DNA from: Undibacterium sp. Jales W-56
GTDB taxonomy: Bacteria > Pseudomonadota > Gammaproteobacteria > Burkholderiales > Burkholderiaceae_D
Reading direction: 5' to 3'
NCBI RefSeq assembly: GCF_025548535.1
Contig: NZ_JAJLQW010000003.1
Span: 434,001-498,000 of the forward strand
DNA: 64,000 nucleotides
In this document: one piece after another, positions 17,379 through 26,181 of the stretch
How the letters are laid out: the number at the start of each line of letters is the position of its first letter
Position numbering within the stretch: position 1 is the first letter of the stretch
The notes under the pieces: model-generated
What the model saw: the letters and a program-made list of their open reading frames with translations, nothing else
Databases searched by the model: none
Told to the model about the DNA's origin: nothing
Translations under genes and position numbers: made by a program

Positions 17379-17894
17379 TTAAGTCCAGACCGGCTCGTTA
17401 CTCAGTTCGCATTGCGTCAGATACAGCCGCAAATCGAGTTCGTATTGATGGTATTGCGGTTCCATATAACTGCAAAGCTGATAAAACGCTTTGTTGTGCT
17501 CTTTCTCTTTCAGGTGCGCGAGTTCATGCACCACGATCATTTTCAGAAATTCTTCCGGCACTTGTTTAAACAGGGTGGCGACGCGGATCTCGTGCTTGGA
17601 TTTGAGCTTATTGCCCTGCACTCTGGAGATGAAGGTGTGCTGTCCCAGCGCGTGCTGGATGACTTTGATCTTGCTGTCAAAATGGACCTTGCTGATCTGG
17701 TCGCCATTGCGTAAATGGGTATTTTTCAGATCCTGGACATACTGGTACAGCGCCTTGTCGGTGCGGACTTGATGTGCGTTCGCATATTTTTTGCGCAGCA
17801 AACCGGCTAGCTGTTCATGCGCGATCAGGTCCTGTACCTGCTGCTGGATCGCAGCAGGATAGGCGGTCAGATAATTGAGTTCCCGTTTTTGCAT
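17379..17894 (-). CDS. YgjP/WLM-like zinc metallopeptidase domain protein
   Basis: A 171-residue protein of the YgjP-like metallopeptidase group (DUF45). The zinc motif HELAHLKEKEHNKAFY is complete (HExxH plus the downstream His/Asn-Lys-Ala-Phe). Around it are the expected SKHEIRVATLFKQVPEEFLKMIVV and the C-terminal YMEPQYHQYELDLRLYL. The start ATG at 17894 is preferred over a TTG at 17948 that would overlap the FKBP gene; from 17894 the gap to the FKBP stop is 25 bp, suggesting an operon. Substrates of these proteins are poorly known; an accessory role in protein or DNA-damage processing has been suggested for relatives. Confidence 0.8.
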   Translation of the reverse strand: MQKRELNYLTAYPAAIQQQVQDLIAHEQLAGLLRKKYANAHQVRTDKALYQYVQDLKNTHLRNGDQISKVHFDSKIKVIQHALGQHTFISRVQGNKLKSKHEIRVATLFKQVPEEFLKMIVVHELAHLKEKEHNKAFYQLCSYMEPQYHQYELDLRLYLTQCELSNEPVWT

Positions 17895-17919
17895 TCGCTG
17901 GCCCGATTTCTTTTTGGGC

Positions 17920-18369
17920 TTATTTAACGTCCAGCAATTCGACGTCAAAAATCAAATTCGCATACGGTGGAATGCGACCGCCGGCGCCGCGGGCGCCATA
18001 GCCCAGCTCTTGCGGAATAATGAGGGTGCGCTTGCCGCCGACCTTCATGCCGGCAACACCCTGATCCCAGCCTTTGATGACGCGACCGGTACCGAGCAGG
18101 AAGGTAAATGGCTTATCGCCGGCTGAGCTGTCGAACATCATGCCGTGTTGCTTATCGCTTTTAGGATCGAATAACCAGCCGCTGTAATGTACCGTGACAG
18201 TGCTGCCTGCGACAGCTTCTTTGCCGCTGCCGAGCTTGCTGTCGATCTTTTGCAATTCCAGTTTTTTCGGTGCGGCATCGGCGGCGGGTGCCGTTTGCGC
18301 GCTGACCGGGCCGAGGGCGATGATGCTGGCAAAACCGAATGCCAGGCTGGCGATGAAATGGCGGTTCAT
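17920..18369 (-). CDS. FKBP-type peptidyl-prolyl isomerase, exported
   Basis: A 149-residue periplasmic FKBP. Residues 1-24 are a signal peptide (RHFIASLAFGFASIIALGPVSAQ). The single FKBP domain is complete: VTVHYSGWLFD, GMMFDSSAGDKPFTFLLGTGRVIKGWDQGVAGMKVGGKRTLIIPQ landmarks spread over residues 65-125, and the terminal LIFDVELLDVK. It catalyses cis-trans isomerisation of peptidyl-prolyl bonds and helps exported proteins fold. The ATG at 18369 is chosen over upstream extension because it starts the signal peptide. It lies 43 bp from the small gene above it and 25 bp from the YgjP-like gene below. Confidence 0.93.
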   Translation of the reverse strand: MNRHFIASLAFGFASIIALGPVSAQTAPAADAAPKKLELQKIDSKLGSGKEAVAGSTVTVHYSGWLFDPKSDKQHGMMFDSSAGDKPFTFLLGTGRVIKGWDQGVAGMKVGGKRTLIIPQELGYGARGAGGRIPPYANLIFDVELLDVK

Positions 18370-18412
18370 TAGGCGATTCCTTAGGTAAAGTAAAAAAGTG
18401 CTGCCGGTACTC

Positions 18413-18679
18413 TTATAGTTTGTTGCGTAATTTTGCTTCGAAGGCGATATCGAGTTTGCTGGCTTTTTTCGGTGCCTGCTTGCCGATGCTATTGACGAAG
18501 GCAACGAAGGCATCGAGTTCCAGCGGTTCATTGAGTTTATCGTTGTCGCCGGCGGCATTCGTCAGCACCAGATAGAAGCGTCCATCGGCCGTGTTGACCA
18601 GGGAATACGGCAAGTTATTGCTTCGGTCCTTGAGTCGCATGACCGCCGTGCTGGCGCGAGTCGAGCGTAGGCTGGCCAT
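18413..18679 (-). CDS. Conserved-looking hypothetical, 88 aa
   Basis: An 88-residue basic protein starting at the ATG at 18679 (GGAG eight bases upstream). Composition is that of a small soluble domain: an Arg-rich start (SLRSTRASTAVMRLKDRSNN), a beta pair (SLVNTADGRFYLVLTNAAG), a helix (LELDAFVAFVNSIGKQ) and a Lys-rich tail. No family recognised. It lies 43 bp upstream of the FKBP gene on the same strand, so it is probably the first gene of that small operon. Real expression is likely but function unknown. Confidence 0.6.
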   Translation of the reverse strand: MASLRSTRASTAVMRLKDRSNNLPYSLVNTADGRFYLVLTNAAGDNDKLNEPLELDAFVAFVNSIGKQAPKKASKLDIAFEAKLRNKL

Positions 18680-18861
18680 TATTGGACTCCGTCGTCGTGC
18701 ATCATTTTTCCCATACCGGCACCTCGTTCCAGTTCTTGATTCAGTCGATTGCATTGATCGGGCAAGCCTGCCCAGCAGCTCCCAGAGCGCCAAATCGGTG
18801 AAGGATTATAGGGCAGAAACGCGGCCTTGTCTGTGTTCGCACGGGCAGCGATGGCGCTGCG

Positions 18862-19752
18862 CTATTCCAGACCCCAGCACAGTTTCAGCAAGGCAAACAC
18901 CGCGGCGATGGTGGCTTCATGCTGGCGTTTTTCTAAACAGATAAAACTTAGTTCGGTCGACAGGCTGACCGCATCGGCAATCACCAGTCCGTGCGCATGG
19001 GCTTCGCGTATGGCAATCGCATCGCGCAGCAAACTCAGGCCGACCCCGGATTTCACCAGATCCAGCATCGATGGTTCCTGATCGACCAGCGCGACCTTAT
19101 TCGGCGTGACCTGGTGTTCGGCAAAGACCTTGCTCAACAGGCGGTTATGGGTCGATTCGGGCGGCGTCCAGATCCACGGCAGTTGCGCCAGCGCCGCCCA
19201 ATCCTTGCCGGCGACCCGGTTTTTCCAGCCGCTGGGTGCGACTACCCGGTAGGTGAAACGGGTCAGTGTCAGGGTGTGATACTGGGTTTTGCCGTCAGTG
19301 GGCGGCTGGCCGAGATAAAAACCGACGTCGATAGTGCCGGCCCGGATTTGCTGCAGGACCGAACCCGACATGCCGTGCTGCAGCTTGGTCGAGAGTTGCG
19401 GATAGGTTTCCACCAGACGCTTTAAAAACACCCCGAGTCTTGTGAACTCGGGATCGAGGATGGTGCCAATCGCCAGTTCGCCGGACAGGGTCGAATGCAG
19501 GCTGGCGGCGGCTTGCTGAAAATCGGCCATGCTGGCCAGCACCCGTTCGGCATGCGGCAAGAGTTTGGCGCCATCATTGCTGAGCGTCATGCCGCCGGCA
19601 GAACGGTTAAGCAGTTGCAGGCCCAGGCTGTGTTGCAGGGATTTGATTTGCAGGCTGACCGCCGGCTGCGTCACATGCAGGCGCTCGGCGGCGCGTGTCA
19701 GGTTGCCTTCCCTGGCGACGGTGACGAAGGCTTTGAGTTGAGTGATGTCCAT
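18862..19752 (-). CDS. LysR-family transcriptional regulator
   Basis: A 296-residue LysR-type regulator. The N-terminal winged helix is classical: DITQLKAFVTVAREGNLTRAAERLHVTQPAVSLQIKSLQ within residues 1-45. The effector domain (about 90-290) has the usual GELAIGTILDPE, IRAGTIDVGFYLG, DLVKSGVGLSLL order. The ATG at 19752 is used because the upstream extension would begin with TTG and add nothing to the helix. It is divergent from mmsA, with a dyad containing T-N11-A spacing at 19800-19816 between them. Context suggests it controls mmsA and perhaps the nitronate monooxygenase and GMC genes beyond. The inducer is unknown. Confidence 0.93.
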   Translation of the reverse strand: MDITQLKAFVTVAREGNLTRAAERLHVTQPAVSLQIKSLQHSLGLQLLNRSAGGMTLSNDGAKLLPHAERVLASMADFQQAAASLHSTLSGELAIGTILDPEFTRLGVFLKRLVETYPQLSTKLQHGMSGSVLQQIRAGTIDVGFYLGQPPTDGKTQYHTLTLTRFTYRVVAPSGWKNRVAGKDWAALAQLPWIWTPPESTHNRLLSKVFAEHQVTPNKVALVDQEPSMLDLVKSGVGLSLLRDAIAIREAHAHGLVIADAVSLSTELSFICLEKRQHEATIAAVFALLKLCWGLE

Positions 19753-19799
19753 TTGAATTTGATTAAAACCTCTCAACCCAGAATTTTTTCCTGGGGCTT

Positions 19800-19816
19800 T
19801 ATAAGTATTTCTTATA
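19800..19816. promoter_or_regulatory. LysR-type box between lysR and mmsA
   Basis: TATAAGTATTTCTTATA: perfect 6-bp arms around 5 bp, with the T-N11-A spacing typical of LysR-family sites. It lies 48 bp upstream of the lysR start and 86 bp upstream of mmsA. Confidence 0.5.
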
Positions 19817-19902
19817 TTTGGTTTGATAATAACTCATTGGATTTAGCATGCACACTGGTTTAGTCTCTATGAACATTTAAAAATTACCCAAAAGGTTTGC
19901 TT

Positions 19903-21417
19903 ATGTCCTCGACTTCTTCCTCTCCTGCCTTGCTCCAGCATGTCATCAATGGCAAGCGCCACGCCTCCTCGGGTGAGCGTCAGCAAGATGTGTTTAATCC
20001 GGCGACCGGCGCGGTGAGCGGCAGAGTCGTATTGGCAAGCATGGATGATGTGAACGCCGCCGTGGCTGCCGCCAAAGCCGCCGCACCGGCCTGGGCAGAG
20101 ACTGCGCCACTCAAGCGTGCGCGGGTGATGTTCAAGTTCAAAGAGCTGCTCGACCAGCATCATAAGCAGATCGCCACCCTGATCACGCAGGAACACGGCA
20201 AGGTTTTGTCAGATGCGATGGGTGAAGTCACGCGCGGGATCGAGATCGTGGAATTCGCCTGCGGCATGCCGCAATTGCTGAAGACGCAGTTCTCCGACAA
20301 TATCGGCGGCGGCATCGACAATTACAACCTGCGCCAGCCGCTCGGCGTGACTGCCGGGATTACGCCGTTTAATTTCCCCTTCATGGTGCCGATGTGGATG
20401 GCGCCGCTGGCGATTGCGACCGGCAATACCTTTATCCTGAAGCCGTCGGAACGCGATCCATCGTGTTCTTTGCTGATTGCCGATTTGCTCAAGCAGGCGG
20501 GTTTGCCGGACGGCGTATTCAACGTCTTGCAGGGCGATAAGCTGGCGGTCGACGGCTTGCTGCAGCATCCCGATGTGTCGGCGATTTCTTTCGTCGGCTC
20601 GACCCCGATTGCCGAGTACATTTATAGCGAAGGCACCCGCATGGGCAAGCGCGTGCAAGCGTTGGGCGGGGCGAAAAATCATCTGGTGGTGATGCCGGAC
20701 GCGAATCTCGATCAAGCCGTGGATGCCTTGATGGGCGCGGCCTACGGCTCGGCGGGCGAGCGCTGCATGGCGATCTCGGTGGCGGTGGCGGTGGGCAATG
20801 TGGCGGATAAACTGGTCGAGGCTTTGGTGCCCCGTGTGAAAGCCTTGATCATCAAAAACGGCATGGAAGCCGATGCCGAAATGGGCCCGGTAGTGACCGC
20901 AGTCCACAAGGCGAAAATCGAAGCCTATATCGCCGACGGGATCGCCGAAGGCGCGACGATGTTGGTCGATGGCCGCGGCCTGAACGTGCCGGGACACGAG
21001 GGCGGATTCTTCCTCGGCGGCACGCTGTTTGATCATGTCAGAGAGGGCATGAAAATCCACCGCGAAGAAATTTTCGGCCCGGTGTTGTGCGTGGTGCGGG
21101 TGCCGGATTTTGCCAGTGCGGTCGAGCTGATCAACCGGCATGAATTCGGCAACGGCGTCTCGCTGTTCACCTCGGATGGTAATACCGCGCGTGAATTCTC
21201 ACGCCGGATCCAGGTCGGCATGGTCGGCATCAACGTGCCGATTCCGGTGCCGATGGCCTGGCATTCTTTCGGCGGCTGGAAGCGCTCGCTGTTCGGCGAC
21301 CAGCATGCGTATGGCGAAGAAGGCATCCGTTTTTATACCCGCTACAAATCGATCATGCAGCGCTGGCCGGACAGCATAGGCAAGGGTGCCGAGTTCACCA
21401 TGCCGGTTGCGAAATAA
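19903..21417 (+). CDS. mmsA: CoA-acylating methylmalonate-semialdehyde dehydrogenase
   Basis: A 504-residue aldehyde dehydrogenase of the MmsA type, which converts methylmalonate or malonate semialdehyde to propionyl- or acetyl-CoA with release of CO2, in valine, inositol or related catabolism. Landmarks: [50 protein letters not shown], the catalytic Cys in [26 protein letters not shown], and the ending [17 protein letters not shown] with the bulky C-terminal part typical of this subgroup. The start ATG at 19903 has AAAGG upstream; a TTG 6 bp earlier is in frame but unnecessary. It is first in a plus-strand run with the next two enzymes. Confidence 0.93.
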   Translation: MSSTSSSPALLQHVINGKRHASSGERQQDVFNPATGAVSGRVVLASMDDVNAAVAAAKAAAPAWAETAPLKRARVMFKFKELLDQHHKQIATLITQEHGKVLSDAMGEVTRGIEIVEFACGMPQLLKTQFSDNIGGGIDNYNLRQPLGVTAGITPFNFPFMVPMWMAPLAIATGNTFILKPSERDPSCSLLIADLLKQAGLPDGVFNVLQGDKLAVDGLLQHPDVSAISFVGSTPIAEYIYSEGTRMGKRVQALGGAKNHLVVMPDANLDQAVDALMGAAYGSAGERCMAISVAVAVGNVADKLVEALVPRVKALIIKNGMEADAEMGPVVTAVHKAKIEAYIADGIAEGATMLVDGRGLNVPGHEGGFFLGGTLFDHVREGMKIHREEIFGPVLCVVRVPDFASAVELINRHEFGNGVSLFTSDGNTAREFSRRIQVGMVGINVPIPVPMAWHSFGGWKRSLFGDQHAYGEEGIRFYTRYKSIMQRWPDSIGKGAEFTMPVAK

Positions 21418-21548
21418 GTTATTTTAGGGGAGTATAGGTAAATAAAACTTTATCCCGCTTTGTTTATATGCGGGATGGGTCGATTGATGCCAATACTCTC
21501 CCTTAGTATGTTAAATCGTGCGGGGCACGCAACCTGGAGCCAACTCCC

Positions 21549-22616
21549 ATGAAGATCACGCAGCTTTGTTCCCACCCGATTATCCAGGCGCCGATGGCGG
21601 GTGGCGCCACCACGCCCGAACTGGTGGCGGCGGTGTCGAATGCCGGTGCGCTGGGTTCGCTCGCGGCGCCTTTGCTGACGCCGCTGGCGATCATCGAACA
21701 GGCCGAGCATATCCGTCGCCTGACCGACAAGCCGTTTGCGATCAATCTATTCGTCCAGACGCGTCCGCAGATTGATGATGCGGTGCTGGAATCGGCCAAA
21801 CAATTATTGCAGCCGGTCTGGCAGTCGCTGGGGTGGGATGGCTTGCCGACACCGACGCGCTGGTGCGAGGATTTCGATGCGCAGCTCGATGCCCTGCTGA
21901 TCGCGCGTCCGGCAGTCGCCAGTTTTACTTTCGACATCTTGCATGCGAGCCAGATCCAGCGTCTGCATGAGGCCGGCATCCTGGTGGTCGGCACCGCCAC
22001 CAACCTGGCGGAGGCGCAGGTCTGGCAAGCCATGGGGGCCGATGCGATCTGTTTGCAAGGGGTCGAAGCCGGCGGACATCGCGGCACCTTCATCGGCCGG
22101 CAGGAAGATGCCACCCTGGGCATCATGGATTTATTGCGGCAAGTGCAGCCGCATAGCCGGCTGCCCCTGATCGCGGCGGGCGGCATCATGCATGGCCGCG
22201 ATATCGCGCAAGTCTTGCAAGCCGGTGCGCAGATGGTGCAGATGGGCACCGCATTTTTGACCACCGATGAGGCGGCGATCCATCCTGCGTACAAAGCGAA
22301 ATTGCTGGAACTGGCCAGCCAGGACGAACCGGACGCCCAGGATGCAACCATGCAGACCCGCGCCTTCTCCGGCCGCATCGCGCGCGGCGTGCGCAATCGC
22401 TTTATGCAAACGATGCAGGCGGTCGCCGGACAAGTCCCAGCTTATCCGATACAAAACGCCCTGACCGGCAGCCTGCGCGCGCATGCCGCCAAGACCAACG
22501 ACACCGAATTGATGTCGATGTGGGCCGGGCAAGGCGCACACCGGGTGCGCCAGATGACGGCCGCGGCTTTAATCGCAACGCTGGTCGCTGAATTACAGCA
22601 ACACCAATCACACTAA
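21549..22616 (+). CDS. Nitronate monooxygenase / NPD-family flavoenzyme
   Basis: A 355-residue TIM-barrel flavoprotein of the nitronate monooxygenase (2-nitropropane dioxygenase-like) family. It shows HPIIQAPMAGGATTPELVAAVSNAGALG at the N terminus, FTFDILHASQ, VVGTATNLAEAQVW, GADAICLQGVEAGGHRGTF with the conserved His, IAAGGIMHGRDIAQVLQAGAQMVQMGTAFL (FMN phosphate site) and a C-terminal lid. Such enzymes oxidise alkyl nitronates, although many members have unverified substrates and some are enoyl reductases. It lies 131 bp after mmsA, with a GC-rich hairpin at 21452-21476 between them, and 6 bp before the GMC gene. That tight spacing makes the last two genes one transcription unit. Confidence 0.88.
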   Translation: MKITQLCSHPIIQAPMAGGATTPELVAAVSNAGALGSLAAPLLTPLAIIEQAEHIRRLTDKPFAINLFVQTRPQIDDAVLESAKQLLQPVWQSLGWDGLPTPTRWCEDFDAQLDALLIARPAVASFTFDILHASQIQRLHEAGILVVGTATNLAEAQVWQAMGADAICLQGVEAGGHRGTFIGRQEDATLGIMDLLRQVQPHSRLPLIAAGGIMHGRDIAQVLQAGAQMVQMGTAFLTTDEAAIHPAYKAKLLELASQDEPDAQDATMQTRAFSGRIARGVRNRFMQTMQAVAGQVPAYPIQNALTGSLRAHAAKTNDTELMSMWAGQGAHRVRQMTAAALIATLVAELQQHQSH

Positions 22617-22622
22617 AACACT

Positions 22623-24248
22623 ATGCAATCAGCAGGCAAATACGACTACATCATCATCGGCGCAGGCACCGCGGGCTGCGTGCTGGCGAATCGTTTATCG
22701 CAAAATCCCCAGCACGAAGTCTTGCTGCTGGAGGCAGGCGGCAAGGATGATTATGTCTGGATTCATATCCCGGTCGGCTATCTGTACTGCATCAATAATC
22801 CGCGCACCGACTGGATGTTTCGCACCGAAAACGAGCCTGGCCTGAACGGTCGCAGCCTGATCTATCCGCGCGGTAAAGTGCTGGGCGGCTGTTCCTCGAT
22901 CAACGGCATGATTTATATGCGCGGTCAGGAACAGGATTACCGGCAGTGGGCCGAGCAGAGCGGCGACGCCAGCTGGCGCTGGGACCAGGTCTTGCCGCTG
23001 TTTAAAAAGAGCGAAGACCATTACGGCGGTGCGAGTGCGATGCATGGGACAGGCGGCGAATGGCGGGTCGAACAGCAAAGGTTGTCGTGGGAAATCCTGG
23101 ATGCTTTTCGCGAAGCGGCATCCCAGGTCGGCATCCCCAAGACCGATGATTTCAATCGCGGCGACAATGAGGGTTGCGGTTACTTTGATGTGAACCAAAA
23201 ACGCGGCATACGCTGGAATGCCTCGAAGGCGTTTTTAAGGCCGGCAGCCGGACGCAGCAACCTGACCATCATGACAGGTTGCCAGGTCAAGCGTCTGCAA
23301 TTCACGGACAGTGAGCAAGGCAAGGTCTGTACGGGCGTAGAATTCACTGGCGGCGGCAAGGAATGGTCGGCAGAATCGGCAGGGGAAATCGTATTGGCCG
23401 CCGGTGCAATCGGCTCTCCGGCGATCCTGCAGCAATCGGGCATCGGCAATGGCGCGCATTTGCATCAGCTCGGTGTGCCGGTGCTGCACGACTTGCGGGG
23501 TGTCGGCGAGAACCTGCAGGACCATTTGCAAATCCGTTCTGCGTTTAAAATCAGCGGCGCCAGGACCCTGAACATGATGGCGAATAATTGGCTGGGCAAA
23601 GCCCGTATCGGCCTCGAATATCTGCTGAAACAGAGCGGTCCGATGTCGATGGCGCCGTCGCAGCTGGGTGCCTTCACCCGTTCCGATGCGAGTCAGGCCA
23701 CGCCTAACCTGCAATACCATGTGCAGCCGCTGTCGCTGGAGAAGTTTGGCGATCCTCTGCATCCTTTTCCGGCGTTTACCGCCAGCGTCTGCAACTTGCG
23801 TCCGACCTCGCGCGGCCATGTGCGGATTGCCAGCAGGGATCCGCTGGCAGCACCCAAGATCACGCCGAATTATCTGAGCACGGCTGAGGACAGAAAGATC
23901 GCCGCCGATTCGCTGACCCTGACGCGCAAGATCGTCGCCGCACCGGCGCTGCAAAAATATGCGCCCGAAGAAATGAAGCCGGGCGCGCAGTTCCGCACCG
24001 AGGAAGAATTAGCCCGTGCTGCCGGCGATATCGGTACCACGATTTTTCATCCGGTCGGGACTTGCAAGATGGGTGCGACGACCGATAAGCTGGCCGTGGT
24101 CGATAGCGCATTGCGGGTGATTGGGATACGCGGTTTGCGGGTGGCGGATGCCTCGATCATGCCGACCATCACCTCCGGCAATACCAATTCACCGACCCTG
24201 ATGATTGCAGAAAAAGCCGCGCAGATGTTGCTGGCGGCGCGGCGTTAA
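22623..24248 (+). CDS. GMC-family oxidoreductase (choline-dehydrogenase-like)
   Basis: A 541-residue FAD-dependent glucose-methanol-choline oxidoreductase. The FAD-binding motif is at the start (YIIIGAGTAGCVLANRLS). GMC signature 1 is at PRGKVLGGCSSINGMIYMRG and signature 2 at VLAAGAIGSPAILQQSGIG. The C-terminal substrate region holds the catalytic pair: His in TTIFHPVGTCKMG and Asn in TSGNTNSPTLMIAEKAA. These enzymes oxidise alcohols to aldehydes and pass electrons to a quinone or oxygen. Coupled with MmsA next door, an alcohol to semialdehyde to acyl-CoA route is plausible but unproven. The gene starts 6 bp after the nitronate monooxygenase gene. Confidence 0.93.
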   Translation: MQSAGKYDYIIIGAGTAGCVLANRLSQNPQHEVLLLEAGGKDDYVWIHIPVGYLYCINNPRTDWMFRTENEPGLNGRSLIYPRGKVLGGCSSINGMIYMRGQEQDYRQWAEQSGDASWRWDQVLPLFKKSEDHYGGASAMHGTGGEWRVEQQRLSWEILDAFREAASQVGIPKTDDFNRGDNEGCGYFDVNQKRGIRWNASKAFLRPAAGRSNLTIMTGCQVKRLQFTDSEQGKVCTGVEFTGGGKEWSAESAGEIVLAAGAIGSPAILQQSGIGNGAHLHQLGVPVLHDLRGVGENLQDHLQIRSAFKISGARTLNMMANNWLGKARIGLEYLLKQSGPMSMAPSQLGAFTRSDASQATPNLQYHVQPLSLEKFGDPLHPFPAFTASVCNLRPTSRGHVRIASRDPLAAPKITPNYLSTAEDRKIAADSLTLTRKIVAAPALQKYAPEEMKPGAQFRTEEELARAAGDIGTTIFHPVGTCKMGATTDKLAVVDSALRVIGIRGLRVADASIMPTITSGNTNSPTLMIAEKAAQMLLAARR

Positions 24249-24517
24249 ATATAGCCTTGAGGACGGCGTCATTTACACCTCATCGGAGAAGATAATATGT
24301 TTTAATACTCCGTGATCATGCGGCAAAATCCTGTGGTTACTACTTACAGTAGTTATACCGTATTGTTGAAAACTTACGGCGATGTGTAATATAAAAAGGC
24401 GATAAAAATCGCTAAAAATAGAATAAAAAGTCCCTTTTGGTAATTAAAAATATAAAATCCAACAGGGTTGTCATAGTGCAGTTCGTAATGAAACTACGCA
24501 GGCAATAAGGAGACCAG

Positions 24518-25291
24518 ATGACCGATGTCATCCTAGAGACGAAGCATTTGACCAAAGAGTTCAAGGGCTTTACCGCGGTGAGCGATGTTAACCTGCAAGT
24601 GCAGCGCGGACATATTCATGCATTGATCGGCCCTAACGGTGCCGGTAAAACTACCTGCTTCAATTTACTCACTAAATTCCTGGTGCCGACCTCAGGGCAG
24701 ATCCTGTTTAACGGTCGCGACATCACGGCGGCCAAACCGGCGCAGATTGCGCGTCAGGGCATCATTCGCTCGTTCCAGATTTCGGCAGTGTTCCCGCACC
24801 TGAGCGTGATGGAAAATGTGCGTATTGGTCTGCAACGCCAGCTCGGTACTTCCTTCCATTTCTGGAAAAACGGTGCCAGCCTTGGGCGTTTAAACGACCA
24901 GGCCATGGCGCTGCTGGCGCAGGTCGATCTGACCGAATTTGCCGACACCATCACGGTTGATTTGCCGTATGGACGCAAACGCGCGCTGGAGATCGCCACC
25001 ACCCTGGCGATGGAGCCTGAAATGATGCTGCTCGATGAACCGACCCAGGGAATGGGACATGAAGATGTGCACCGCGTGACCGAGCTGATCAAGAAAGTGT
25101 CGGCAGGGCGCACTATTCTGATGGTCGAACATAATATGAGCGTGGTGTCTGGCATCTGCGACAAGATTTCGGTCTTGCAGCGCGGTGCCATGCTGGCCGA
25201 AGGTCGCTACGAAGAAGTTTCTAAAAATCCGAAAGTCATGGAAGCGTATATGGGCAGCACCGCCGGCGAACTCGAAGGAGCGCATGCATGA
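24518..25291 (+). CDS. livG: HAAT-family ABC transporter ATP-binding protein, LivG-like
   Basis: A 257-residue ATPase of a branched-chain amino acid type (HAAT) importer. Walker A is GPNGAGKTTCFN, the Q-loop region RSFQISAVFPHLSVMENV, the signature region LPYGRKRALEIATTLAMEPEMMLLDEPTQGMG (an atypical LSGGQ replaced by LPYGRKR, common in LivG) and the switch His in VEHNMSVV. It is first of five genes, after a 269-bp AT-rich gap that should hold the promoter, and overlaps livF by 4 bp (ATGA). The symbol denotes subfamily only; the real substrate may be another amino acid, an amide or a small acid. Confidence 0.88.
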   Translation: MTDVILETKHLTKEFKGFTAVSDVNLQVQRGHIHALIGPNGAGKTTCFNLLTKFLVPTSGQILFNGRDITAAKPAQIARQGIIRSFQISAVFPHLSVMENVRIGLQRQLGTSFHFWKNGASLGRLNDQAMALLAQVDLTEFADTITVDLPYGRKRALEIATTLAMEPEMMLLDEPTQGMGHEDVHRVTELIKKVSAGRTILMVEHNMSVVSGICDKISVLQRGAMLAEGRYEEVSKNPKVMEAYMGSTAGELEGAHA

Positions 25292-26079
25292 GTTCCGCAA
25301 ACGTGTACGCAACGGCGTCAGCCACTAGTCAAGCAAGTAATCAAGCCACTAATCGAGCAACCGCCACCACCACCGCGCCAGCGCTACAGATCACGAATCT
25401 GCAAGCCTGGTACGGCGAGTCGCATATTTTGCATGATGTGAATCTGGTGGTGAATCCCGGCGAAGTCGTGACCCTGCTGGGTCGCAATGGCGCCGGCCGC
25501 ACCACCACGATGCGCGCCATCATGGGGCTGACCGGGGCACGCAAAGGCTCGATCAAGATCAATGGCGTCGAAGCCATCGGCCTGCCGACCTACAAGGTGG
25601 CCCATCTGGGTGTCGGTTATTGCCCCGAAGAGCGCGGGATTTTTTCATCCTTATCGACCGAAGAAAACCTGATGCTGCCGCCGTCGGTATCTAGCAAGGA
25701 TCAGGGCATGTCGATCGACGAAATCTACGCGATGTTCCCGAACCTGGCCGAGCGCAAGAACAGCCAGGGCACCCGCTTGTCCGGCGGTGAGCAGCAGATG
25801 CTGGCAGTAGCCCGCATCCTGCGTACCGGCGCCCGCCTGCTGCTGCTGGATGAAATTTCCGAAGGCCTGGCACCGGTGATCGTGCAGGCGCTGGCGCGCA
25901 TGATTACCACGCTCAAGGCCAAGGGCTACACCATCATCATGGTGGAACAGAATTTCCGCTTCGCCGCGCCGCTGGCGGACCGCTTTTATGTGATGGAGCA
26001 TGGACAAATTGTCGAGACCTTTGCGGCAGCAGAGTTGCAGGACAAGATGTCGGTATTGAATGAATTATTAGGTGTCTGA
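25288..26079 (+). CDS. livF: HAAT-family ABC transporter ATP-binding protein, LivF-like
   Basis: A 263-residue second ATPase of the importer. A Thr/Ala/Ser-rich leader of about 30 residues precedes LQITNLQAWYGESHILHDVNL. Walker A reads GRNGAGRTTT: the usual Lys is Arg. The other motifs are intact: CPEERGIFSSLSTEENL, signature LSGGEQQMLAVARIL, Walker B LLLLDEISEGLAP and the switch His region as MVEQNF. The GxGR variant is seen in some LivF proteins (established from general family reading, not checked here), so activity may rest mainly on LivG or on Arg coordination. It overlaps livG by 4 bp; a 102-bp gap follows before the binding protein gene. Confidence 0.88.
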   Translation: MSSANVYATASATSQASNQATNRATATTTAPALQITNLQAWYGESHILHDVNLVVNPGEVVTLLGRNGAGRTTTMRAIMGLTGARKGSIKINGVEAIGLPTYKVAHLGVGYCPEERGIFSSLSTEENLMLPPSVSSKDQGMSIDEIYAMFPNLAERKNSQGTRLSGGEQQMLAVARILRTGARLLLLDEISEGLAPVIVQALARMITTLKAKGYTIIMVEQNFRFAAPLADRFYVMEHGQIVETFAAAELQDKMSVLNELLGV

Positions 26080-26181
26080 AAGTCGTTACGTGTAAAGCAG
26101 TGCAGGAAACTTTGGACCTCAATGGTCGGCTTACCGCAGAGTTCCTTTTATTCATATGAAAAAAATGATTGGAGAAGACGC

